The translations under genes and the position numbers were made by a program. Under the pieces are notes generated by a model, which saw only the letters and a program-made list of their open reading frames with translations, searched no databases and was not told the origin of the DNA. A stretch of DNA of 64,000 nt from Blasia pusilla (Eukaryota; Marchantiophyta; Marchantiopsida; Blasiales), in the NCBI GenBank assembly GCA_050084515.1, contig CM114272.1:61194001-61258000 (forward strand), read 5' to 3'. Below, piece by piece: positions 33,240 through 44,990 of the stretch (positions are counted from its first letter, which is position 1; the number at the start of each line of letters is the position of its first letter).

Positions 33240-36211
33240 TTACATCCGGTCCTCCAACGAGTCAATCAGATCATCAAAACTGGTGACAAACCAGTCCGAT
33301 CCTTCAACCACCTTGGGGCGAACTACCACGCCTCCATAGCAGATGAACATATCTGCTCCTCCTGGCCTCTTAGCCTGAAATCATCAAAATAGTCCATTGG
33401 TATGTGTTACTTGTGCAGATCTATTTAGCATCGTCCCTCTCCATGATACTACCAAATTCCTACAACAAGAAAATAGCATCAACACACCAGAGCGACTCAG
33501 AATGAGATCCCATCTTCTCAACACTGCCTCTAAACTATGCTTGGCTCACCTCAAGGTCTGTGGCTCCATCACCGACCATCACCAGTATCTTGTAGCCATG
33601 TTCCTGAAAGAAAAAGTATCATATCAAATGAATCCTTTAATCTGAAGAGCTTCTTTTCCATACTTCTTCCTAAACAATGCCTTCACGAACTCCCAAACTT
33701 GACTCATGATTTTCACAAGGTAACTACTATTCAAACTCACTGTTCACTCTGTGATCTTCCACTTCATGACACGAATTCTGACACTCGTCCTGGTCTTGTT
33801 GCAGGAGCTATCAGCCACTGCCAATCAGGCATACATCAAAAGCTCTTGATTTTCTCAATGGCGGTGGCTTTCACCTGTTTGATTTTCTCAATGACAGTGG
33901 CTTTGCCTCCACTTCGCGCTGTAGGCTCTTTTGCATCAAAACCTTGAAACTTTCCAGATTTTTCAAACAGTAGGGTGTTGGCATAGATTCTATCTTTGGG
34001 TATTCCTAGGAGTGCAGCTACTGGCTGCAGGCAACATCAAACCATGTAATTAATTGCTCGTCACAACTTAACATGTAGTTGCCATGATAGAATCTTTAAT
34101 TCTAGCCAATATCTGTACAGTTCCATAATTCAGAAATTAAATCACCAAACAAAATGAAATAATCCTGAATCAGTGGCATGATCAACTTGTCGACCAAATC
34201 TGCCCTTCATTTCACAATTTATCTAAAGTTGTTTCCCTGTCACATCACAATACCTCAATCATTTGCCGAAATCCTCCTGAAACAAGATAGACGTCAGTAC
34301 CCCTGCTGTGAAGTTTGCTCACAAGATCTTTTATCCTGGGGCTAAGTCTGCATCACAGCATCTTTCTTGATATTAGCACAAGTAAAGTGTTGAGACCTTG
34401 TCAAGGTTTGGATTGTCATTCTAGTTGATAGCAGCCTCAGACCCTATCAGTGCGACTGGACTTGTAACTTCAAGAGAACTGAAGTAGACTGCACGTTTGA
34501 AATTTAACCAATGATCCAAAAATTAAAAAAACATCCTCAAAGCATGGGGAATCACACGGCTGGAACTTGCGTACAAAAACTAAGTGGAAAAGTGACCCAG
34601 TACCTGGGCCAAGTCGTGTTCACCAAAAACCGTCAGAAAACAAAATAAATAGAGATTGACCTTGGAGGCCTGCTTGCCAGAAAATCTGCCAAGGTCGAAG
34701 CAGATGGTGTAAAAAGCTCCAGCCTTGCAGCAAGGGCTACCTCAAACGGTACCGATCCACCCATCGCTCTGTCAAAGCACAAGGGCATGAACTCAGGCCA
34801 GGATCTCCTTACAGTTCAACAACAAAACTTCACATAACTCTTATTATCATTTTTACAGATATCAAATAAACCTACCATACATCTCAACAACGTTACCCCA
34901 AAAGCTAGCTATGTGTCACCGCTTTGTACACCACACATAAAGTGAGATCCTTCTATATTACCAGACTGTAAGTATATAAGACACAGAGCGTGGTAACCAC
35001 ACTTGAGCTCGCTTCAAAGTATCTGGACAAAAACCCAACATTTCGAAGAGAACGCTATTTTGTAAGGTCGGGAACATAAAGATGAGTGACACTTTGATCC
35101 AGACGAAAATCCTGGGACCACTTCAGGAGAGTAAGAATCCTAAGGAAAAAAATTAATCTGGACGTCATCTTCACAAAAACTCAATTATATCAAATCCAGT
35201 ACGAGAGTGCATTATCTGGTAGAAGCTCCAACCTAGCCGTCCAAGCAGAGACGAGATCGCCAGCACCGCAGAAAGCCGCCAACTCGTCAATTCCTTCCTC
35301 CTCGCAGACAGTACTGTCTACATCGAAACAAACTGCTTTTGCATTCCGCCACAGATCCAGAACACCTGCTTCAAGACGTTTGAATGTAAGTTATTGCTCA
35401 CATTATATAAGACACCAAAATATCAGCTCATATCAGAGAATTCGGTGTATTGGACAGTCTTCAACACTAATATTATATCAATCCAAAAAATTTTAATCGA
35501 TCCAATAAATACGGTATTACTGTGAAGTAACTAATTCCACTCAATCCTGAAGATAATCTTTCATCGACCATTTACCAGAAAAAATGACAATAGCTGGATA
35601 AAGGAAGCCTAGACAGCAAACAAAAGGTAGTTCCTATGAAAATGTATACCAGTGAGGAAATTCAGCGGCTCCAGTTGCAGATATGGACCATGCTAGACGG
35701 CCATCTGTCGTCTGAGCCTTTATGACGAGACCGACGAGTGAACAACATTTTTTTGGTGAACCATAATTCCCCAAGATGACATTCCAAGAGAACTTTGAGT
35801 TCCAGATACAATCCTTCCAACGAAAAAGCACAATCCCCGACCAAGCCCTCACCAATCAAACGTGCCAATTTAGAACGAAATGGTGGGGGAAAAACATAAA
35901 ATACCGGTTTTAAGGACATCAGCTTTCTCCTTCTCCACTTCCGATCCAGCATCGGCCTTGGCCTTAATTCGAAACGCCTCGAAATGAACTGACCGACCAT
36001 CCATCCTGTCAGCCGCCAGGGGAGCACAGAATGAGCCAAACAGAGCTCCATCTTTACACAACACAGCGACTCTTCTCAGCACACGCGCGCGCTCATAGAT
36101 CCTGCGCAATCGAAACGCGGCGAATTCAGAAACACGGCACTGCGTATATTCCAGGACGCTGCCTCTCGCGCTCGCGGCCCCGAGGGTCCCAGCGAATGCC
36201 GCCATAATCAC
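33240..36211 (-). CDS. PSP: Phosphoserine phosphatase, plastid-targeted
   Basis: It removes phosphate from 3-phosphoserine, the last step of the phosphorylated serine pathway, expected in plastids. Seven exons join in frame: 36211-35905, 35365-35233, 34768-34661, 34347-34254, 34024-33875, 33603-33550, 33374-33240. All introns are GT-AG. The product is 326 residues, somewhat longer than the roughly 295 of well-known plant enzymes. Residues 1 to about 100 are Ala/Arg/Ser-rich and fit a transit peptide. The HAD motifs are complete: DVDST (nucleophile Asp117, Asp119), VSGG (Ser206), SGGKAT (Lys255) and GDGATD (Asp276, Asp280). The cap region AMGGSVPFEVALAARLELF is typical. Met at 36205 is an alternative start. 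A 33-bp tandem duplication spans the end of exon 5 and the start of intron 5. Confidence 0.93.
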
Positions 36212-37887
36212 AAAGGCAACCCCACGGCAGTCGCGAGTGAGCGAGAACCCCGCCTATAGACGGCCAGCCGTCCCACAGTCACCGTCCATTATTAAACGGC
36301 ACCCACGACGGGAGGACAGCACCGTAAGGAGGGGTTATCGAACGGCAGTACGCAGGATCGCGGCTAGTCGACGCGGGACGCGGGAATATACTATGGTTGA
36401 ATCTGTCTTACTGCGTAATTGGAAACTGGCACTCCCCTCAGAACGAAACAACGCAGTTTCATGGAAACAAAGGTAGAATATTCTTAAGAATCTTTTATTT
36501 ATTCTACTACAGTCTCTGAAAACATCAACGTCAGCGAATCAGACCAGCGGAGATCTCCGCTGACTTTTGATCGAACGGTTGAGATCAATCCCTTGTTGTG
36601 GCGGTCCACACTGTGACGCGCAGATGACACCTTTGAACAGTTGCACTGCAGTAATAATCATGACCACGTCAACATCGGTAAGCGGGAGTCCGGCTAGTAG
36701 GTTTGTTGTCCTACTTGGTTATTGATCGCACCGCGGTATCCGCCCGAAGCAGGCCCGCGCCGATCATCGATATCGTCGGCGCAAGGAAGGACGGAGAAGT
36801 GAGTTCAGCAGCAGCGGAGGAGGCGGACGACGATGCGGAGGAGGAGAATAAGGAAGAGTCCATTGGAGGAACGGAGGAACGCGCTGTCGCTAAGTGGTTT
36901 CGATTTGGAATTTGGTGCGCGGTCCGGGCCGTCGCGATGGTGTTGTGATCATCTCTGGCTTCTGCGGAGCGAAAAGGTCGTCCAACAAGGGAAGAGAGAG
37001 ACTGACCTCCCTAGCTGCTGCACGGGAGGAACTTTGGTACGTCTTTCCAGGTGCTCGTCGACCGTCCGCGATCTCGCTTAGGACGAGGACGAAAACAAGA
37101 CCTGAGTAAGAAGAGGAGATGGGGGAATACGCTACTTAGGATGTACGCTACTTTGTGGACTGAACTGTAGTCCACGACTTCACGACGGGTCTGATTGACG
37201 AGAGGAGTAAATATCAATACTTTAGAGGTGCCGGCGAGGCAGAGATTACTGTGGGGGTTCTGGTCGTGTATCAGCGGGCGTACCGTGAGCGGAGAAGGAA
37301 AAGAACATCGATACGATGTCGTTGTTTCATTGATAGTCAGATGTTACAGGAAACCGGCAAAAAATCTGAACTATGAACGAGCGTCGAAGGGATTTCCGTG
37401 TCACTTTGAGGCATCTGGGATGATTCCATTCCTTTTCTGCAGCACTTCAAAACGAGATGAGAATCGAACATCAAAGAAGGATGATAGCGATTAGAGGGAT
37501 CTGTCTGCTGGATTTTGAGCCAGCACATCTTACCAAGATATTCCCCGGTAGGTACCAGGGAAGTGTCGAGGAGAAGTTGAGCGAATGTACCGGGACAATT
37601 TGATGGAGAGTTAGTTTTGAATGGCAAGTCATCCTATGGGCGTGGCCGAGTCTTCGACCAACTTGCCTACTTTCACAACTTTTACACGACCGCGATGTGT
37701 TGCATTTTGCTACAGTTGAGGTCGTCCAGGATTACAAAGAATCCAAGGCAAGAGGCGTGCGCGTTTCTTGCGGAGACTGATTCACCGCTTCAGTTTTTTT
37801 CCAAGCTACCCTCATACCCCTCTGCATGAAGATTGAGCTGTTCATCTGGTGATTCTATGAGATTGTGTGAACAGAACTCCTTGAACC
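36212..37887. other. Divergent intergenic region between PSP and the cis-prenyltransferase
   Basis: The two genes point away from each other, so promoters and 5' UTRs of both should lie here. GC-rich and Arg-codon-rich chance frames occur at 36700-37110. No firm TATA box was assigned. Confidence 0.5.
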
Positions 37888-39207
37888 ATGGAAGATTCGA
37901 GGTCGAAGGCTGGGTCACCACTTGCTTACTTACTTTCTTTTTTCTCGGCAGTATGTGCGTACTTCAAACGCCTAGTAGTACGCATACTTATCGTAGGTCC
38001 TATCCCTGAACACATTGCAATCATCATGGATGGGAATAGGAGATTCGCAGACCGAACTCGAATTGATCGGACTAGGGGCCATTTGTATGGATATGATCGA
38101 TTGATCAACACTTTAGACAACTGTTTGCTGCTGGGAGTGAAATACGTCTCTGTTTATGCTTTCAGCATTGATAATTTTCGCCGCCCTAAGGATGAGGTCA
38201 ATGCGCTAATGACCTTAATGGAAGAGAAGTTGGATCATCTCGTCAACAATGAACCGCTGACTAAAGACTTTGGTGTGCGGGTGCAAGTTTTAGGTGATCT
38301 CACTCTTCTTCCGAGCAATGTACGGGCTGCAGCTGAGCGAGCCATGTTGTGTACCAAAGACAACAGGTCGGTTGTTCTTAATCTTTGTGTGGCCTACACG
38401 TCGACTGCGGAAATTGTGCATTCGATCGAAGAGATTCGAGGAAAAGCTTTGATGGCATCACGGAAGACAATCTCTAACAATGCGAGCGCTCTCAACTGTG
38501 CCGAAGACTCTCGAATCGTGGATGGGAGGTCCACGAATGGACTGATGCCTGCACATGAGGTGTCAACAGTCAACGGATCTGCGCTCGAGAATTTGAAAGA
38601 CGTTTTGGGTTCGAACTCCTACCGCTCGCATCTTGAGATCCGAGGGAAGGAACAAGCGGATGTAGCTCTTAGTCCAGTGCGGAGCAACGAGCTCCTTGGT
38701 TTGAGTTTTGAGAGAAGTTTATCGAACACGAAGAGAAATATTGTCCTCGATGACACAGATCAGCGAAATGCCGGAGAATTTGATCCCAACTGCACAGCAG
38801 GGGAAGAGTTCAAGAATGTATTATGTACAGGAAATAGTGTTGCTGAATTGCGCCACCGCAAGGCTCTGATCGAGGAACCTGACATTTTCGAAGAAAGGAA
38901 TGAATCATCTCCGAATTTAGAGTTCATCACCGCAAAAGAGATTGAGAGTCATCTTTACACAGCCGGCTGTCCTCCGCCTGATTTACTGATTCGAACTTCC
39001 GGTGAAACAAGGTTGAGCAACTTTTTGTTATGGCAGTGTTCGTCCTTTTCCCACCTAGCTTTTTGTAAGGTCTTATGGCCAGAGTTCAGCTTTAGGCATT
39101 TGGCTTGGATCATTCTTGACTATCAAAGATCATTCTCTGCTATTCAGAAACAGCGAAGATTGGAAGACGAATTTCTCGCAGACATGGTTTCCTTGCACAA
39201 GGTTTGA
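37888..39207 (+). CDS. cis-Prenyltransferase (dehydrodolichyl diphosphate synthase type) with a long internal insertion
   Basis: It extends farnesyl diphosphate with isopentenyl units in cis, giving dolichol or other long polyprenyl diphosphates, usually at the ER. The gene is a single 439-codon frame. Residues 16-37 are hydrophobic and basic, a likely membrane anchor. Region I is EHIAIIMDGNRRFAD (residues 41-55, catalytic Asp in DGNRR), then GHLYGYDRL, VSVYAFSIDNFRRP (88-101) and VVLNLCVAYTSTAEIV. Region V is DLLIRTSGETRLSNFLLWQ (365-383), followed by LWPEFSFRHLAWIILDYQ. All substrate-binding signatures are present. Relatives have about 270-330 residues; the excess is mostly a Ser/Asn/Glu-rich insertion at about 186-345 between EEIRGKA and ITAKEIESHLY. 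The frame stays open through it, so it is probably translated. The start has an in-frame context and the next Met is inside region I. Confidence 0.9.
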   Translation: MEDSRSKAGSPLAYLLSFFSAVCAYFKRLVVRILIVGPIPEHIAIIMDGNRRFADRTRIDRTRGHLYGYDRLINTLDNCLLLGVKYVSVYAFSIDNFRRPKDEVNALMTLMEEKLDHLVNNEPLTKDFGVRVQVLGDLTLLPSNVRAAAERAMLCTKDNRSVVLNLCVAYTSTAEIVHSIEEIRGKALMASRKTISNNASALNCAEDSRIVDGRSTNGLMPAHEVSTVNGSALENLKDVLGSNSYRSHLEIRGKEQADVALSPVRSNELLGLSFERSLSNTKRNIVLDDTDQRNAGEFDPNCTAGEEFKNVLCTGNSVAELRHRKALIEEPDIFEERNESSPNLEFITAKEIESHLYTAGCPPPDLLIRTSGETRLSNFLLWQCSSFSHLAFCKVLWPEFSFRHLAWIILDYQRSFSAIQKQRRLEDEFLADMVSLHKV

Positions 39208-41225
39208 CAAGTCTAGGATTTATCAAGGAAAAGATTGCACGAAAGGAAGTCTGAGGTAGTCTTTCTTTCCAATAAGGCTGATTTTTTCCTCAACAAGTTT
39301 TGGAGCCCCGATGGTCACGGATATACAAGGCTGATTGTAATAAACAGGAATACGAAAAGAAAACTCACCTTCTTCTATACCAGAGATTCGAATCAATGCT
39401 TATCTGGACTAGGTTTTTGGAAGCTTTGTGATTATAATTCTTCTGTTTCTAGATGTCAAGCGTTTGTGGAAGAGGAAATTTCAGGGAAACTTTTTTCCAA
39501 CCAGGGGAACCAACCCTAAACCTCGAGAACCTAAGATTATCTGTACTGTATCGTGCCTGTTAATTCTTTTGAGGTGCTATATGTCACCACAGGGACTGTT
39601 GGACTGCGTCGTTGTGGAGTCATGACTCATAGCCTTGTCCATTGTCAACTGAGGACTGCCAACAAATATCCTAGAGTGAATCCACAATTGTTCGATCCCA
39701 GACTTAAGATACGTACATGTGTTGATACGGAAAGGTGCCAGGAGGAGGCTAATATATACACAGGAAAAAACGAGAGGAGATAATAAAATAAACGAAGACA
39801 GTGAATCACACTAGGATTATTTTTCTTTAAGCTTCCTATGGCTATGGATTTATTAAACGATATTATTCTCGATTATGTCGTAGTATTTGTAGCAACAGCA
39901 CAGATTCCTAGTGATGCTGGGCATTCCCAGGGTTTGCTGGGTCCATGAACTCCTGCTTAAATCTTCACTCCTACAAATGTCGAATTCAAGCTGGGAACTC
40001 TTTGAAAGCTGGGAATTCATGGTGTAGTTCTGTGGCTGTCCTAGATAGTGAAACGTATCCAAGTAGGTCACTCTGCACGAGTATCTTTTGATCCATTTTG
40101 TGATTTATAACTGGTTTGATGAGTACTTCTGTTCATGAAGATCTCATGAAAAACTGGTGGCCTGAGAACTCTGATGGAAACGCTGCTCTCAGCTCACGTT
40201 GTAGATAAGCATGGACTCTATTCATTGACATTTCCCCATACCCTCATGATCACGACTCACAGTCTCTTGTATCTTCATCCGAGCACTCACGCCTGAACTA
40301 ACCATAACTCGTGATTTGCGGAGTGTACCCAAGTCGGTTAGACCTCACAAAATCGTCATACCGAATTTTCCCGGTGACTTCACTGTATTCTTGTAGGTAG
40401 AGTAACTGCACCTTAGACGGGACCGTACAAACTTGGTTGTTCCATGCAGTACCTGAGTCGCAGCATGCGATGTTTTTTTGGGAGATCAAGATGGGGATCT
40501 TCTTCCTTTTTAGCTTCTCCAAACCAGCGCATGCGTTTATACAGAGATGTCGTGCACTGGCAAAACTCAGATGTGGGTGCTTGGACAGGATATGAAGCTG
40601 GTGAAGGCAGCTTTTTCAAGGGAGTGATAAGACGCAGAGACAGACTTTGGAGACAAAGCAGCCCAGATGAAAGTAATTTCAACGACTTCCCACACTTTGT
40701 TCCCTGAAAGCGTGATCATTGTTGTTGGTTATGTCCTTCAGAAGAAACCTGTGAAATCGGGTAGATTCAGCAATCTTCTTGTCATTGACAGGTCTGCACA
40801 ATGGGTCCAGATGAATCCAGCAGGCACAAGGCATGCTACTTGCTGTCAAGTCTACTATGAATTACTTTCCCGATCGCTAGATTGAAGCCGTGCTAGATTC
40901 ATGGCTTTAAACTTGTGGTTTTGACGATAAGTCCTGACTCAGATCAAGTCAACCATGCTTTACTTTTCTTATGGAGAAGTTCAATTCTTGCCGTAGTTTT
41001 GTATAGTGGTGGTTAAGGCTCGCATTGCTGCTTTGGCCTACTAACATCGTCTTTCTCTTCATAGGAAGGAATTTAGACCCTGCGTCTTCATAGATAGGAA
41101 AGTCTCTTAAGGAGCCAATTCCATGTAGAGTGCACCCTCCCTCTCCTACTCCCTTCGCCCTAGTTGTGGCCTTGGATTTCATCAGGTCTTTTAGCCCTCT
41201 TTTCAGGCTCTTGATGAGTTTCCCC
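39208..41225. other. Downstream non-coding region of the cis-prenyltransferase
   Basis: Contains the presumed 3' UTR. An 87-89 codon stretch is open on both strands around 40413-40707 without recognisable domains. Nothing further can be supported. Confidence 0.45.
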
Positions 41226-41263
41226 ATGCTCTTTTATTCCAATCTTGTTTCAAGCAATGGAAG

Positions 41264-41650
41264 TCAGAATTCCAAGATGAAGATGAGCGATTTGTCACTA
41301 TCTAGTTTCGATATTGTGTCAAAGTTCAACACATCATCAATATCACTACCAATCGTTGCATGTAAATTTGGCTCTCGTCCACATAATAAAATACAATATG
41401 AAAATGATGTTTGATGTCGAGGATGCCTGCCTTCTAATCTTGTTGTTTGTCGCCAAGCACAAAATTTGTAAGTCCTCATCTCCTAAGTAATGTCTCTCCA
41501 AGTTAGACTTGCCCAAACATGTCTTCATCATTTGGACAACTCGCTCTATTAGACAATGTCTGACGATGATCACCTTATATCATGTGGTAGTAAATCGAGA
41601 TCTATTCACACAAGGCTTAAAACTCCCCATAAAATTTTATGCCTTGGTTT
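41264..41650 (-). pseudogene. Decayed Ty3/gypsy integrase fragment
   Basis: On the minus strand the conceptual reading follows the integrase segment of the 1457-21227 family residue by residue: a GEF.ALC-like start near 41620, ERVVQMMKTCLGKSNLERHYLGDEDLQ, then NNKIRRQASS and a C-terminal continuation. It is strongly diverged and AT-shifted, with stops. No ends of an element were found, so it is an old isolated piece of a related element. Confidence 0.65.
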
Positions 41651-41659
41651 AAACCATGA

Positions 41660-44150
41660 ATTTTGGTATTGAACACTTGTTGAAAGGAAGGTTTGGACTA
41701 GTTACCCGAATGAGGGGAAAAAAAAACCACATGGAAAACTACAAGAAGCAAGGGGGATTCACAAGGTTTCACGTTAAAGCCACACAAGCTAGTCTAGGAT
41801 CTCACCGTCTCCTATTGAAGCATGCCCATCATTTGCTTCAACCATCCATTTTCTTTTGGGTGTTCTAAAGAAATAGATACCCTCTAAAGGGCCAAAGTAG
41901 TGCACAAGAGGAAGTTCACATCTCATACGGAAAAGATAGGCACATGCAATAGGAAAGCAAAATCCATGTTATGCAAGGGGTAGGAGACAAAGTTCCTAAT
42001 CTTCTTTTCCATTATCATCATTCCTCAAGACAACATATTTTGGGAGCCACATGTACCAATATTGTCTCCCTTGTCTCGTATGTGAAAAAATATAATTCAT
42101 CATGGTGTCAACGGTCAACCACTAAATCTTTGATCATATAAAGGTCCTCACTAACAAGGAGATCACACATAGAAGCACTTTTGTCCCTTTGCAACCGGTC
42201 TTAAGAGTAATGCTATGATCATTATTCCAAGTCTCCTCATGAGTGGCAATCCTCTCCTTCCCTAGCCTACATTATTGTAAGTAGTGAGAAAGTACATTCC
42301 AAAGAGCCCAAGTTTTGTTCCCACTCATAATGTGTCAAATTTACCACAATTGGCTAGAGATGGCCTAAACATAGCACCATCATAATGGTAAAAGTAATTG
42401 ATGCAAGGTAGAAAGGAAAAATAGTTGGATTAGTAATAATCTAGGATCACCATGTGCCAAAGCAAGCGTGTATGGAGGCACAAACCTCTAAGAAAGTATC
42501 CTCATCCAACATAGTGGCACAACAAAACACCGTTGTAAAGTTTAATTATCGAGAGTCACAGGCTTGCCCCCTTCTTGGTTTCACATTGTCCTCATCCAAC
42601 ATAGTGACACAACAAATCATACACGAAACAAGTTTGTAGGGGCTTAGGGCACGGGGGGCCGTGAGCAAGCTACAACAGGGGCCATGTGGGCGTGCATGTG
42701 GGTGCTTGTCGGGGAATACCGCACTATTGCAATGGGGAGTTTAGGCTGAGGACTCAAGGGTAGGGAGTGGTAGTCTCCCTTGCCCTATCTATTCCTCATT
42801 GTCAATTTCTCACAAAAGCTCCGCTCCGTAGCTAGAGTTCACACTAACTCCACAACTCTACTCCCTTTATAGCTTCACTCCAAAGTGTTTTGTTCACTCC
42901 CTCTGTAAGTTTGCAAAGTTCACATTGTTTGCTCAATCCTCAAGTTTTCTCTACACTCACGGCATTGGCACATTGCCATAGCTCCACTCCAACATGCATG
43001 GGTTAGCCATGTCTTATGAGAAAGGATGGGCAGGGATAGGCGGTTGCTTGTAGGGATTATAAGATTGGTGTTAAGAAATGTCAATCCTCGTACGAGCACG
43101 GCGAGTTCCTTGCATGGCTCCTCTTTGCTTTTAGCTTTCCAAATTTTGAACTTTAAGGAGTTTGCTCTATGACTCTATCACTACCTTTGGAGAAGTAAAA
43201 GTTCCCAACTTTGTGGGGCGCACTAACTTTGCTCCAGATTCCAATGGAGGTCCACAACTTCTACACCTCCATCGCTCTATAGTGCACCCAAGACAATAGG
43301 CTAAGGTTTGGGAGACACCAATACTAGTGGTCCTCTTGTTGATAATTTTGTTTCTTTAGTAATCACCGATAATATTTTTGTTGTTGGTGAGGTTAGATTT
43401 AAGGGTTTTCCCCCTTTTTCCTTCAACCCCACTCAATTGTACCCCATGGCCTTGGTATTCCCCAAACTCTCTAATCCCCCCTCCTTGTACTTTTGATGGG
43501 TTCCCCCACCTTCTTTAGTTTATGTCATGTATCTCTCTTCTTTAGATGATGTAATCATGCCATCCAAAGTTAACAATGTAACATCGTAGAATATATCCTC
43601 AAATGAGCCTTCCTCTTAAACTCTTGTTTTCTTTCTCACTTATCATTGCATCATTGTAAATTTTGATTATTTGGTTTTCCTTGATTAGGTGAAACATTTT
43701 GTACAAAGCTAATGAATCCACTCCAATGTCTTTGAACAAGAGATTGATAGCACCTTTGGCCCAGAAGGTGGGACTTTTGGGTTTTAATTCTTCCGAGGGT
43801 AAAGAAACATAAAACAGATGAGTCCAACATTCAGCCAGAAATAAAGTGGAGGTTGCAAATGAACCTTAAAATAAAATTGACATGAAAAAAAATTAGAAGC
43901 AGAATGACCAAGTTACCAAACAAAACCACATCTAAAAAATGTCTCGGGAAAGCGCAAAGGAAAAAATGCCCAAGTTTCAGGGTATGAGGAAACTCCCACA
44001 AAAAAATTTGTAAACCCAGAGAACTTGTATAAGCTTTGGGCGGTTGGGACAGGGGGACATTTCCTAATAAAGAATAAGAAGGGCATTTGATGGGATTCTA
44101 GTTATGAGGATTTTAGAAAGAGGAAGACACATTGAAAAGAAAATTCAATG
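41660..44150. other. Repeat-like intergenic DNA
   Basis: No gene was recognised. Short duplicated phrases occur (TCCTCATCCAACATAGTG at about 42490 and 42590). Base composition is similar to other decayed repeats in the window. Confidence 0.4.
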
Positions 44151-44159
44151 ACGAGGTTG

Positions 44160-44990
44160 GGAGAGAGGGCATCACAGAGTCTAACCTCTACTTCTCCTAG
44201 CTTTGCCCCAAAGCACTCTCGACTTTTAGCTTTGCAAGCTAAAGACCTAGGTTGAGTACCTTAGACTTATCCAATTGCGCTTTCAGTAGGTAGTTGAGAA
44301 GTCGCCAAGCACTAATCAGGTCCAATATTTGACCTGATTTGGCAAGGCTCCCTACTACTCCCTAGGGACTAATAGGGAGCTTTTTCCCCAAGCCTCGACC
44401 AATCTCCTAAAGTCACTCGCCTATATCGGAGGGCGTTGGTTAATTACACTAGGTGCGTCCCCTAGCTCAAACCTGAAATACATCCAAATGCGCATTATCG
44501 TTAGTTCTTGGTTCAAGGACTTGAGCGAGTGGGGAGGGAGACTCTGGGAGAGTGTGTCCCCCCTCTCCCCCTCTACACCATTATCCCCCTCGGGCCCTTG
44601 ATTTTGGCTCTTAACCCAAACGTGGTTTGCGACCCGTGGGTCAACATTTGACTAGTTATCGATCGAGATAGTTTGGCGAAGGCTTCTTGCGAAACTATTC
44701 AACTCTAGGTTCCCCAAACGCATCTTGGAGCTTGGACTTGCATTTCATGTGTCTCATGGTTGTTTTGTCTCCCTTTGCATTTCGTGACTAGTCTCATGAC
44801 ATCTCGCCCATCTTGACTACTTCCGTATTCCTTACTTCTTGCCCTTGACTTGGCACTTGGCTCAAATGTCTCAAAACTTGCTTGCCTTGCTTTCTTCCCC
44901 GCGAGTAGCTATACCCCTTTTTTGCCTAGGGCTAGTCACAAGACACTTGCACAACTTGCCTAGCATTAGTCCCACGGCCACTTCCTCCGC
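44160..44990 (+). repeat. Dispersed repeat, plus-strand copy
   Basis: Matches the reverse complement of about 57590-58210, with shared phrases such as CCAAAGCACTCTCGAC, GAAGTCGCCAAGC, GGGCCCTTGATTTTGGC and GCATCTTGGA.CTTGGAC. The plus-strand copy carries small insertions. No coding potential. A third, weaker relative may lie in 61700-62450. Confidence 0.6.

Noticed and set aside
40413-40707. A gene in the 87-89 codon frames open on both strands
   Set aside because: No domain, no splice partners and no codon signal that favours either strand.
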